This document shows positions 17,201 to 22,953 of a stretch of 41,731 nt of DNA, piece by piece (the first letter of the stretch is position 1; each line of letters starts with the position of its first letter). The DNA comes from Fimbriiglobus sp. GTDB lineage: Bacteria; Planctomycetota; Planctomycetia; Gemmatales; Gemmataceae. The notes under the pieces were generated by a model. The model searched no databases. It was given only the letters and a program-made list of their open reading frames with translations, and was not told the origin of the DNA. The position numbers and the translations under genes were made by a program. The stretch lies in the NCBI GenBank assembly GCA_022841795.1, contig JALHQU010000037.1, positions 1 to 41,731 on the forward strand, written 5' to 3'.

Positions 17201-18719
17201 TGATGAACGTCGGGATGAGGGCCGGGACCACGGTGACCGAGATGAGGGCGACGCCGAGGAGCGCGAAGCTCTTCGTGAGCGCGAGCGGGTGAAACAGCTT
17301 CCCCTCCCGCCCGGAGAGCATGAACACCGGGATGAACGAGAGGAGCATGATGAGGACGGAGAAGAAGATCGGCCGCCCGACCGTGCGGAGCGCCGGGATG
17401 ACCAACTCGCGGGTGTCGCCCGTCACCTTCTGGTCGCCGAACTTTTCTTTCAGGTGGTGGGTGGCGTTCTCGACCATGACGATCGCCTGGTCCACCAGAA
17501 TGCCGATCGAGATGGTGATGCCGGCGAGGGACATGATGTTCGCCTGCACGTCCACGATCCCGACCCGGCGGAGGAGCCACATCATTCCGAAGGAGAACAG
17601 CACCGAGAGGGGCAGCGTGACGCAGATGACGAACGCGCTCCGGGCGTGCGACAGGATGAGCAGGATGGCGACCGCCGCGATGAGCATCTCGTGCCACATC
17701 ACCTCGGTCATGGTGTGGACGGCCCCGCGGATGAGCCGGGTGCGGTCGTAGGCCGGGACGATCTGCACGCCGGGCGGGAGTCCCGGTTGGAGTTCCCGGA
17801 TCTTCTCCTTCACCCGCTCGGTCACGCGGAACGGGTTCTCGCCGTGCCGCATCAGCACCACCCCGCCGACCACCTCGTTCCCGTTCTTCTCGAACACGCT
17901 CCGGCGGTACTGCGTGCCCAGTTGGACGCGGGCCACCGTCTTCACATAGATCGGCGTGCCGTTCACCTCCTTGACGACGGTGTTCTCGATGTCCGCCTTG
18001 TCCCGAATCCAGCCGACGCCGCGGACGATGTACTCGGCGTTGTTCTTCTGGATGACCCCGCCGGCCGCCGGCAGGTTGCTCCGGCCGACGGCGGCGAACA
18101 GGTCGCCGAGGGTGATGCCGTAGGCGCGGAGTGACTCCGGGTCGGCGTCGATCTGGTATTCGAGCGGCATCCCGCCGACCGGCGCGACCTCGGCGACGCC
18201 GCTCACGGCGTTCAGTTGCGGGGCGACGTAGAACTTGTTCAGCGCCCACAGCCGCGGCGGGTCGAGGGGGTGGTCCTTCGACGGCTCGACGGTGTACCAG
18301 AAGATCTGGCCGAGGGCGGTCGCGTCGGGTGCCAGGTACGGATTGACGCCGGCGGGCAGGAAGTTCCCCGCCTGGGCGAGCCGCTCGCTCACCCGCTGGC
18401 GGGCGAAGTAGAAGTCCACCCCGTCCTCGAAGATGATCGTGACCATCGAGAAATTGAACTCGCTCGACGACCGCACCGCCTTCACGCCGGCGAGCCCTTG
18501 CAGCTTGAGTGAGAGGGGGTAGGTGATCTGGTCCTCGATCTCCCGCGGGGAGCGGCCGGGCCAGTCGGTGAACACGATCACCTGGTTCTCGCCCAGGTCC
18601 GGGACGGCGTCCACGGGCGTGTCGAGGAGCGCGTACACGCCGAACACGGCGAGTGCCCCTGCCAGCAGCAGCACCACGAACCGGTTCCGCACAGACCACT
18701 CGATGACTCGCTCGATCAC
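14286..18719 (-). CDS. cusA: CusA-type copper/silver RND efflux pump with large insertions (system C)
   Basis: A 1477-residue inner-membrane proton-driven pump, about 430 residues longer than E. coli CusA. Helix 4 reads I-G-I-L-V-D-Q-A-I-V-M-V-E-N, with the proton-relay D410 and E417 typical of the CusA branch. Two of the three methionines that bind Cu(I)/Ag(I) in CusA are present (M681 in P-L-D-M-V-E-T, M1011 in R-I-E-M-L-S-T-G). The third, M672 of CusA, is Val (R-Y-G-V1077). Two insertions stand out: about 50 hydrophobic residues (roughly 557-610) that look like extra membrane helices, and about 285 charged, helical residues (roughly 700-985) inside the porter domain just before L-Q-V-P-G-W-S-N. 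A smaller one lies near 1125-1165. The frame is uninterrupted and flanks match the family, so these are real insertions. It follows the Cys lipoprotein gene by 15 bp. Confidence 0.93.
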   Translation of the reverse strand: MIERVIEWSVRNRFVVLLLAGALAVFGVYALLDTPVDAVPDLGENQVIVFTDWPGRSPREIEDQITYPLSLKLQGLAGVKAVRSSSEFNFSMVTIIFEDGVDFYFARQRVSERLAQAGNFLPAGVNPYLAPDATALGQIFWYTVEPSKDHPLDPPRLWALNKFYVAPQLNAVSGVAEVAPVGGMPLEYQIDADPESLRAYGITLGDLFAAVGRSNLPAAGGVIQKNNAEYIVRGVGWIRDKADIENTVVKEVNGTPIYVKTVARVQLGTQYRRSVFEKNGNEVVGGVVLMRHGENPFRVTERVKEKIRELQPGLPPGVQIVPAYDRTRLIRGAVHTMTEVMWHEMLIAAVAILLILSHARSAFVICVTLPLSVLFSFGMMWLLRRVGIVDVQANIMSLAGITISIGILVDQAIVMVENATHHLKEKFGDQKVTGDTRELVIPALRTVGRPIFFSVLIMLLSFIPVFMLSGREGKLFHPLALTKSFALLGVALISVTVVPALIPTFIKGRLRSEEESWIVRSFIRIYRPLLTWALDRRNLVMWGFAALLILAAGLFPLQALVGMGAAEQAWRVAFLVTFAVVTAFTVLMTRGAGWQLLSFVTLVVLGLWAWHFPKIGVSFMPMLDEGTTLDMPVTVPRASVTQVADDLKARNALLRGFPEVEGVVGKAGRADTATDPAPLDMVETFVNFRPRAYWPRRVLRYPDAAAQTRAVLASLEAHGFVVEAKPADRDSLVNDAAQKAIERFDEVMRELALRRYREFEGELGPTLTSFVVAETVRRIRSGGQVKELSGESETAVTDDLVRTLADDGRRLVTSPAEEVVARMQQATATRLREAGHLDDPADALRLVESPGERVWSGVRGVLGGSPNSLAGVVFAAVETERERHWRERMKRVNWELFDRGTEAFTWFALEELVKAAKPLGHLAAAPRGGDAERFAVEVVQAQLGRAADSAALAPFGELRAELEKPFRDRMFFHTRTGGPKGDLVDDEMGRVLQVPGWSNIFTQPIINRIEMLSTGVRTDIGVKVFGPDLDTVNRVCQQIEAAVKPVPGARDVVAAPIMGKGYLDVTIDRVKAARYGVSVEDVQTEIETALAGRVVTYTVEKRERFPVRVRYARAERDDEEAVRRLLIPAGTSEPKRADMPAATGEASFRTDPHTGVPSHAAKGRKFVPLTAVADVQIVEGPAVVKSENGRLLNYVTLNVRGRDAVGFVEEAKRVVGQKVKLPEGVHVEWAGEFEHQERAARTLRWVFPAVILVIFVILYLTYHDLADAGLMMLAVPEALAGGAFFLFLFPKLLNGWDAPPTEFSVAVWVGFIACFGMATETGIIMLVYLREAIDKRGGLENIQSLDELRAAVIEGAVHRLRPKLLTEGVAIVAIFPMVFAAGVGGEVLAPMALPVLGGLLISDEVVDIFLPVRFFWVRRGRWLKLQAAGLLNHQRAAPTQSEETPIPLAPLPSEPEGAEVPVHTGEEPGRAERLLPR

Positions 18720-18734
18720 GCGGCATCCCTCCCG

Positions 18735-19094
18735 TTATTTGCCACCCGTTTTCGCCTTCGCGTCGGCGACCGCCTGGAGCGTCTTGTCCGGGTCGGCCTC
18801 GGCCTTCTTCTTGCAACTCGCACAGCACAAGAACACCGTTTGGCCCTTCAGGGTGAGCTTCGGCGGCACGCCCATCGAGCCGAGCGGCTCGCCGGTGACG
18901 GGACACGTCTTCTGCTCGACCGCGAGCTTGCGGTCGTCCGGCGAGAGCTTGTCGAGGGCGGCCTTCGCCTCGGGGTCGATCGCGTTTGCCGCCGCCGGTT
19001 TCGGATCGGCCTTCGGCGTCGGGGAGCTGCCCGAACAGCCGGCGAGAACGGCGATGGCCAGGGCGGTCGGGACGAGTGCGAATCGAGCGGTCAT
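18735..19094 (-). CDS. lipoprotein with a CPV-LGSMG Cys domain
   Basis: A 119-residue lipoprotein. An AGGAGG ribosome binding site lies 7 nt before the ATG at 19094. The lipobox is V-L-A-G-C. After a short Pro/Lys/Ala linker comes a domain of about 60 residues: L-S-P-D-D-R-K-L-A-V-E-Q, C-P-V-T-G-E-P-L-G-S-M-G, then V-F-L-C-C-A-S-C. The four cysteines and a Met fit a thiolate metal site. The same domain occurs twice at the C-terminus of the neighbouring CusB, and the DNA of one copy is nearly identical over 92 bp. The gene sits between CusB and CusA in one operon. I infer a periplasmic metallochaperone for Cu(I)/Ag(I), with free and adaptor-bound forms of one domain. The domain has no name I can assign with confidence. 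Confidence 0.82.
   Translation of the reverse strand: MTARFALVPTALAIAVLAGCSGSSPTPKADPKPAAANAIDPEAKAALDKLSPDDRKLAVEQKTCPVTGEPLGSMGVPPKLTLKGQTVFLCCASCKKKAEADPDKTLQAVADAKAKTGGK
18871..18962. repeat. 92-bp direct repeat, copy 1 (lipoprotein gene)
   Basis: This stretch matches 19260-19351 at 88 of 92 positions. It encodes the L-S-P-D-D-R-K-L-A-V-E-Q / C-P-V-T-G-E-P-L-G-S-M-G half of the Cys domain. Such DNA identity between two neighbouring genes points to a recent duplication or gene conversion. Confidence 0.85.
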
Positions 19095-19123
19095 GAGAGA
19101 TCCTCCTGGGAAGGGGTTAGGGG

Positions 19124-21130
19124 TCATTTGGGTTTCGCCGCGGACTTCAGGTCCGCGACCTTCTTCAACGTCTCGGCCGGGCGTGCGAGCAGTTCCTCCT
19201 CGCACGCCCGGCAACACCCGAACACGGCTTGGCCGCTCACCACGACCTTGTGCGGTTTGCCCATCGAGCCGAGCGGCTCGCCGGTGACGGGGCACGCCTT
19301 CTGCTCGACCGCGAGCTTGCGGTCGTCCGGTGAGAGCGTGTCGAGGGCGGCGCGGATTTTCGCCGCCCTGTCCGGCTTGCCCGAGGGCTTGGGCCTCTCC
19401 GTCGCCGCCCGCAGTGCGTCCGCCGCGGCGAGTGTCTTCTTCGGATCCGCCTGGGCCTGTTTGACGCACCCTTTGCAGCAGACGAACGCCGTCCCCCCGT
19501 CGAGGGGGACTTTCACCGGCACGCCCATCGACCCGAGCCGGGAGCCGTCGAGGACCGGGCAGGTGCGCTGGGCCTCGACGAGTTTCCGGTCGTCGGGCGA
19601 AAGAGAAGCGAGTGCGGCGGAGACCGTGGCCTCCTCGTCGGCCGGCGTGGTCGGGCGGACGGTCGGGCCGGGGCCGCCCGGTTTGCCCCCACTCCCGCCG
19701 ATGAACACCGACCCGAGGGCCGGGTTGAGCCGGGTCTCGGCATCGATGAGAAACGATCCGGCCGTGACGATTCGATCCCCCTCACCAAGTCCCGCGAGGA
19801 CCGGGTAGTAGGTGCCGCCGTCCGCCGCGGTCATGCGGGAGCCGAGCTCGACCGTCACCCCCTCGAACGTGTTCGGCAGCGTCTCCCGGTAGACGACCTT
19901 TTGCCGGCCGGTGTCGATGACGCTCGGCTCGGGGACGGCCAGCACGCCGCCGGCGGTTTTCTTCAGCCGCGCCCCGGCCGGGGTGTCGGCGAGCAGGTCC
20001 GGGGAGAGTTTGAGGGTGACGGTGGCCGACATCCCGGGGCGGAGTTCGTGGTCGGCGTTCCCCACCTCGAACCGCACGGTGAGCGTGCGGGAGTCCGGGT
20101 CCACGTGCGGGAACAGGAACGACAGGGTGCCCTCGAACCCGCGGCCGGGGAACGCCCGCGTCGTCGCGACGACGGGCACTTTGCGAGCCGGGAGTCCGGA
20201 GTTCGCGTCGTGCCCGCCGGGCGGCAGGAAGGCGAGGTCGTCCTCGTACAGTTGGGCCTGCACCCAGACGGTGGACAGGTCGGCGAGGTCGAACAGCGGT
20301 CCGCCCTCCTCGACGTACTGCCCCTCGCGGGGGTACTTGCGGAGGACGTGCCCGTCGATGGGCGAGCGGATGGTGAGTTGGGTGACGGGCTTCCCGGCCT
20401 TCGCGATGGCCTCGACCTGGGCGTCGTCGATGCCCCACAGGGCGAGCCGGTCGCGGGCGCTCCGCTCCAGGTCGCGGTTCGACGCCTTCCTCGCGTCGAG
20501 CAGGTTCTGGACGGTGACGACCAGGTCGGGGCTGTAGAGGAGCGCGAGCGGGTCGCCCTTGTGGACCATCTGCCCGGTCTGGTTCACGACCAGCGTGTCG
20601 ATCCGCCCCTTCACCCGGGCCGACACCGTCTTCAGGCCCCGCTCGTTGAACTCCACCGACCCGACGGTGGTGATTTCCTTCGTGAGCGGGACGTAGCCGA
20701 CGGGACGGGTTTGCACGCCCGCGAGCACCACCCGGTACGGGGACAGTTGCACGCGGCCGGTGACGCCGGGCGGGAGCGGCTCGTCGGTGGCCTCGCCCTT
20801 CTTCCGCTTCGAGAGCGGCATGAAGCAGATCGGGCACTTCTCCTTGTTGTCCGCCCGGACGACCGTCGGGTGCATCGGGCAGAAGTACTCGTGGTCGGGG
20901 TCGGCGACCGCCTCCGCCCCGGCGGGCCGGGTCCACTTCTCGTAGCGGGCGAGAAGGTCGTCCCACTTGACGATGACGAACCCGATGGCCCCGAGGACGA
21001 CGAGGAACCGGAGTCGCGCGAGGGCGACGAGGACGATCGTTTTCAACCGGCCGGGCCGGGCGGGCAGCGGGGGGCCGCCGGGCGTCATCGACACGGGCGG
21101 CGCGTGGGTGGATCCGTTCATGTCTGACAC
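19124..21130 (-). CDS. cusB: CusB-like adaptor with heavy-metal-binding domain and two extra C-terminal Cys domains
   Basis: A 668-residue membrane-fusion protein linking CusA to an outer-membrane channel, longer than E. coli CusB. A GTG start at 21130 is chosen because GGGAG lies 7 nt upstream; an ATG follows 9 nt later. Order: one N-terminal transmembrane segment (about residues 35-53), a heavy-metal-binding domain (Y-F-C-P-M-H-P ... K-C-P-I-C-F-M-P-L, residues 82-105), then the adaptor core with lipoyl halves (S-A-R-V-K-G-R-I-D-T near 165; S-P-I-D-G-H-V near 250), beta-barrel and membrane-proximal domain. Two tandem copies of the C-P-V-(5-6)-L-G-S-M-G ... C-C-x-x-C domain follow (about 515-570 and 595-655). 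The Cys domains are an addition to the usual architecture and probably capture Cu(I)/Ag(I). It lies between the Cys-rich gene at 21317 and the lipoprotein gene. Confidence 0.92.
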   Translation of the reverse strand: MSDMNGSTHAPPVSMTPGGPPLPARPGRLKTIVLVALARLRFLVVLGAIGFVIVKWDDLLARYEKWTRPAGAEAVADPDHEYFCPMHPTVVRADNKEKCPICFMPLSKRKKGEATDEPLPPGVTGRVQLSPYRVVLAGVQTRPVGYVPLTKEITTVGSVEFNERGLKTVSARVKGRIDTLVVNQTGQMVHKGDPLALLYSPDLVVTVQNLLDARKASNRDLERSARDRLALWGIDDAQVEAIAKAGKPVTQLTIRSPIDGHVLRKYPREGQYVEEGGPLFDLADLSTVWVQAQLYEDDLAFLPPGGHDANSGLPARKVPVVATTRAFPGRGFEGTLSFLFPHVDPDSRTLTVRFEVGNADHELRPGMSATVTLKLSPDLLADTPAGARLKKTAGGVLAVPEPSVIDTGRQKVVYRETLPNTFEGVTVELGSRMTAADGGTYYPVLAGLGEGDRIVTAGSFLIDAETRLNPALGSVFIGGSGGKPGGPGPTVRPTTPADEEATVSAALASLSPDDRKLVEAQRTCPVLDGSRLGSMGVPVKVPLDGGTAFVCCKGCVKQAQADPKKTLAAADALRAATERPKPSGKPDRAAKIRAALDTLSPDDRKLAVEQKACPVTGEPLGSMGKPHKVVVSGQAVFGCCRACEEELLARPAETLKKVADLKSAAKPK
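19260..19351. repeat. 92-bp direct repeat, copy 2 (last domain of CusB)
   Basis: Partner of 18871-18962 (4 mismatches in 92 bp), lying in the final Cys domain of CusB. The other CusB Cys domain (about 19440-19600) is clearly older and only similar at protein level. Confidence 0.85.
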
Positions 21131-21316
21131 GCTTGCACTCCCTGGGTAAACCCAACGCGGATCTCCCGCCGGAATCCGGAGTCGATTCCGTGGGGCCGTT
21201 AGCTGCGTTGAGGGACGAGATGCGGACGACCCGGAAAGCCGGTCGGGACGACGTGAAGAACGGCACGCCGCCCGGGCATTCCCCCGAGGTCATCAAACGC
21301 GAGTCAAATGGAGAGG

Positions 21317-21820
21317 CTAAATGACGAGATGGCGCAAAGTGATAACGAGATCCGGCGGCGGCACTCGCCGCTCATCGCGATAAGACCGGGTCTGGGATGG
21401 TGAGCCGGAAACGACCGACTGAAACCCAATTTCGAGCGGCAGGGAGACGAACTGGAACTCGAGCCGCGTCGTGTCCGTGGGGTCACCAGTCGCGGCGAGG
21501 TCCGGGGCCGTGATGGATTTCAGGCACTGCTTGCCCGTGCAGTGACTCCCGGCGTTCCCCGCGTCGGCACCTCCCGCGAGTTCGTTCTGAGCGTGGCACC
21601 TCGGGCATCCCGCCGCGGGCGGCGACAATCGTCGCCCGACCGGGGATGCGGCACTGATTCCGCAGCAGCAGTTTAGCTTCGTCGAGATCGCGAACAGCGG
21701 ACGGGTGTGCTTACTGCCGTCCGGGCAAATGCAATTGAACTGCGGGAAACTCCCCACCAGACTGACCACCGTCGTCAGCCACACGAGCCACGTCTTCAGA
21801 ATTGGGAAGGATAACCCCAT
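21317..21820 (-). CDS. small secreted Cys-rich protein heading system C
   Basis: A 167-residue protein with a signal peptide (W-L-V-W-L-T-T-V-V-S-L-V-G) and N-C-I-C-P right after it. A central N-C-C-C-G run follows, then C-P-R-C-H and C-T-G-K-Q-C-L, and a hydrophobic C-terminus (D-L-V-I-T-L-R-H-L-V-I). The Cys layout parallels the genes at 582-1052 and 2732-3169. It is the first gene of the minus-strand cus operon. No ribosome binding site is present and a sigma-70-like promoter ends only 6 nt before the ATG, so the mRNA may be leaderless. I infer metal binding in the envelope; function and family are not known. Confidence 0.65.
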   Translation of the reverse strand: MGLSFPILKTWLVWLTTVVSLVGSFPQFNCICPDGSKHTRPLFAISTKLNCCCGISAASPVGRRLSPPAAGCPRCHAQNELAGGADAGNAGSHCTGKQCLKSITAPDLAATGDPTDTTRLEFQFVSLPLEIGFQSVVSGSPSQTRSYRDERRVPPPDLVITLRHLVI

Positions 21821-21826
21821 GAGCCG

Positions 21827-21855
21827 ATTCTACACCCGTAACCGTGGCCGAACAA
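21827..21855 (-). promoter_or_regulatory. sigma-70-like promoter for the cus operon
   Basis: Read on the minus strand: -35 TTGTTC (21855-21850), a 17-nt spacer, -10 TAGAAT (21832-21827). The ATG follows the -10 after 6 nt, so transcription would start at or next to the start codon, in keeping with the missing ribosome binding site. Confidence 0.45.
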
Positions 21856-21877
21856 GGGATACCGCAAATCACCACCG

Positions 21878-21905
21878 AACGGGCAAATTCGCGGTCGTAA
21901 CGGGC
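21878..21905. promoter_or_regulatory. AACGGGC direct repeat upstream of the cus promoter
   Basis: AACGGGC occurs at 21878-21884 and 21899-21905, 21 bp apart (two helical turns), just upstream of the -35 box. The same heptamer forms both arms of the dyad at 3375-3389 before system B. A shared activator site is possible but rests on three short matches in a GC-rich genome. Confidence 0.3.
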
Positions 21906-21918
21906 GCTTCGCCCCGGC

Positions 21919-22032
21919 TCACCGCAGCACGAACCGCGCGGAAAGCATCATGACGACCAGCAGGCACAAGTCCGGCGAGTGATACGCCGTCCACAGGATC
22001 GACAGGACCAGGCTGTAACAGACGAACATCAT
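21919..22032 (-). CDS. 37-residue membrane microprotein
   Basis: A very small open frame of 37 residues (M-M-F-V-C-Y-S-L-V-L-S-I-L-W ... M-M-L-S-A-R-F-V-L-R) made of two short hydrophobic stretches broken by T-A-Y-H-S-P-D. A GAGGAGG ribosome binding site lies 9 nt before the ATG, far stronger than expected by chance. It is the third gene of a minus-strand set (22689-22390, 22374-22093, 22032-21919). Its ribosome binding site is fully enclosed in a perfect 7-bp hairpin. Function is unknown; a single-pass membrane peptide is likely. The ribosome binding site and setting are the evidence for coding. Confidence 0.5.
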   Translation of the reverse strand: MMFVCYSLVLSILWTAYHSPDLCLLVVMMLSARFVLR

Positions 22033-22041
22033 TTCGATCAC

Positions 22042-22059
22042 CCTCCTCGGTTGAGGAGG
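22042..22059 (-). promoter_or_regulatory. hairpin sequestering the ribosome binding site of the microprotein
   Basis: On the minus strand CCTCCTC (22059-22053) pairs perfectly with GAGGAGG (22048-22042), the ribosome binding site of the 37-residue frame, around an AACC loop. Its 5' arm shares three bases with the next hairpin (22057-22079), so the two cannot form fully at once. Confidence 0.55.
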
Positions 22060-22079
22060 CCCGGTGGTGCAGCGGGCCT
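22057..22079. repeat. GGTGGTGCA hairpin family, copy a
   Basis: AGGCCCG and CGGGCCT form a perfect 7-bp stem around a 9-nt loop GTGGTGCAG (plus-strand reading). It is one of five copies in this cluster sharing a GGTGGTGCA(A/G) core with differing stem sequences, and it overlaps the hairpin that hides the microprotein ribosome binding site. Confidence 0.6.
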
Positions 22080-22092
22080 GAAAAAACCGTCG

Positions 22093-22374
22093 TCAGTACT
22101 CGTCGGGTAGCAGAACGGTCGTGACAGACCGATCCGCCTCGGTCATCACCCAGAAGGTGGTCCCGCCGGCCGATCGGTAAGCCGAGAGCAAGCGCTCGCC
22201 AGATTGGAGCGCGTCGTCGTTTGCTGCTTTGTCATCCGCGTCCACCTCGCCCCAGTCGCCCGAAGTGTGGCGGCGGAGCGCGGCGGCGATGTCGAGGGGC
22301 GACACCGCCGCGAGCGCCGCGGGCGTGGCCACGGTCCGGCCGAGGGGCACGAATGCCGGTCTCGGAAGAGTCAT
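22093..22374 (-). CDS. small plasmid/phage-type protein (family often labelled 'type I restriction subunit M')
   Basis: A 93-residue soluble protein with GGAGG 6 nt before the ATG. The sequence P-L-G-R-T-V-A-T-P-A-A-L, H-T-S-G-D-W-G-E-V-D, N-D-D-A-L and L-L-S-A-Y-R ... T-E-A-D-R-S-V-T-T-V-L-L-P-D-E-Y matches a small family I recall from plasmids, phages and integrative elements. It is often mislabelled as a type I restriction subunit; there is no methyltransferase motif and no restriction function should be inferred. Its true role is unknown. It follows the gene at 22390 by 15 bp, so the two are surely co-transcribed. The family supports a mobile-element origin for this region. Confidence 0.8.
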   Translation of the reverse strand: MTLPRPAFVPLGRTVATPAALAAVSPLDIAAALRRHTSGDWGEVDADDKAANDDALQSGERLLSAYRSAGGTTFWVMTEADRSVTTVLLPDEY

Positions 22375-22389
22375 GGAGTTCCTCCGGGG

Positions 22390-22689
22390 TTACTTCTCGG
22401 CCGCGGCCGGGTTCTCGTAGATCCACACCATCGCCTGGTCGGCGACCTTGGCGACGAGGGGCAGGTCTTCCCGACCGAAACTGGTCGAGTCCTGCCACTT
22501 GTCGTTCTTGTCCTTGTAGAGCCGACTGATCTGCACGTTGTAGCGCGGGCCGTTCTCCGTCTCGTTCAGCCAGACGGCGGCCCGGATGCGGCCGAGCCGA
22601 AGCTCGTGAACGGGTTTGTTGCCGGGCTTCTCCTCGCGGGACGGGTCACCTCGCTGGCCCGTTCGCTCCGGGCCATTCTTTCCAGCCAT
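22390..22689 (-). CDS. small protein of a plasmid/element-associated family, unknown function
   Basis: A 99-residue protein. The ATG at 22689 has GAGG about 8 nt upstream; the frame extends slightly further but without a signal. The first 30 residues are charged and disordered. The rest is a compact domain, K-P-V-H-E-L-R-L-G-R-I-R-A-A-V-W-L-N-E-T, then Y-N-V-Q-I-S-R-L-Y-K-D, D-S-T-S-F-G-R-E-D-L and V-A-K-V-A-D-Q-A-M-V-W-I. I recall this pattern as a common hypothetical protein of plasmids and integrative elements. The beta-rich start and single helix at the end recall small single-strand nucleic-acid-binding folds, but that is a guess. First gene of the set running to 21919. Confidence 0.75.
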   Translation of the reverse strand: MAGKNGPERTGQRGDPSREEKPGNKPVHELRLGRIRAAVWLNETENGPRYNVQISRLYKDKNDKWQDSTSFGREDLPLVAKVADQAMVWIYENPAAAEK

Positions 22690-22744
22690 CGTTGCGACCT
22701 CAGTAAGAGTGCGCACAGTGAAGGCCGGCCGCTTTCCGGCGGGC

Positions 22745-22870
22745 CGCCGTGCGCGGGTGTGTTGGGTGGTCGAAGCCGGGGGCGCAGTCCCCCGGCGGCA
22801 CGCGACGAATGAGGTCGAGTGCCTTACCGTTTCGCCTCCGGCCGAGCGCTTGCCACTCGGTGGGGAGCCA
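22745..22870 (-). pseudogene. decayed partial copy of the gene at 22954-23325
   Basis: A stretch around 22790-22820 matches the DNA near 23050-23080 (C-G-A-C-G-A/G-A-T-G-A-G-G-T-C-G-A-G-T-G-C), and the reading frame here gives A-L-D-L-I-R-R-V against A-L-D-L-I-R-R-V-L-A-G-E in the intact gene. Similarity continues at lower level on both sides. The N-terminal two thirds of the protein are not recognisable, so this looks like a remnant of a tandem copy rather than a working gene. A 68-residue frame (22700-22906) covers it but has no ribosome binding site. Confidence 0.4.
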
Positions 22871-22953
22871 TCTTGGGCCGTGCGGCAAATGCCGCCACAC
22901 GGCCACTCAGACGGGCACGGGTTGGGTCTCCTTGGTGGGATTGAAGGACAGGG

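Noticed and set aside
16212-18134. Long plus-strand open frame opposite CusA
   Set aside because: Same antisense artefact of high GC: low complexity, rich in E, R, H and D, with no recognisable domain.
22093-22374. Restriction-modification system
   Set aside because: The small protein belongs to a family often mislabelled as restriction subunit M; no methyltransferase, specificity or endonuclease gene is present.
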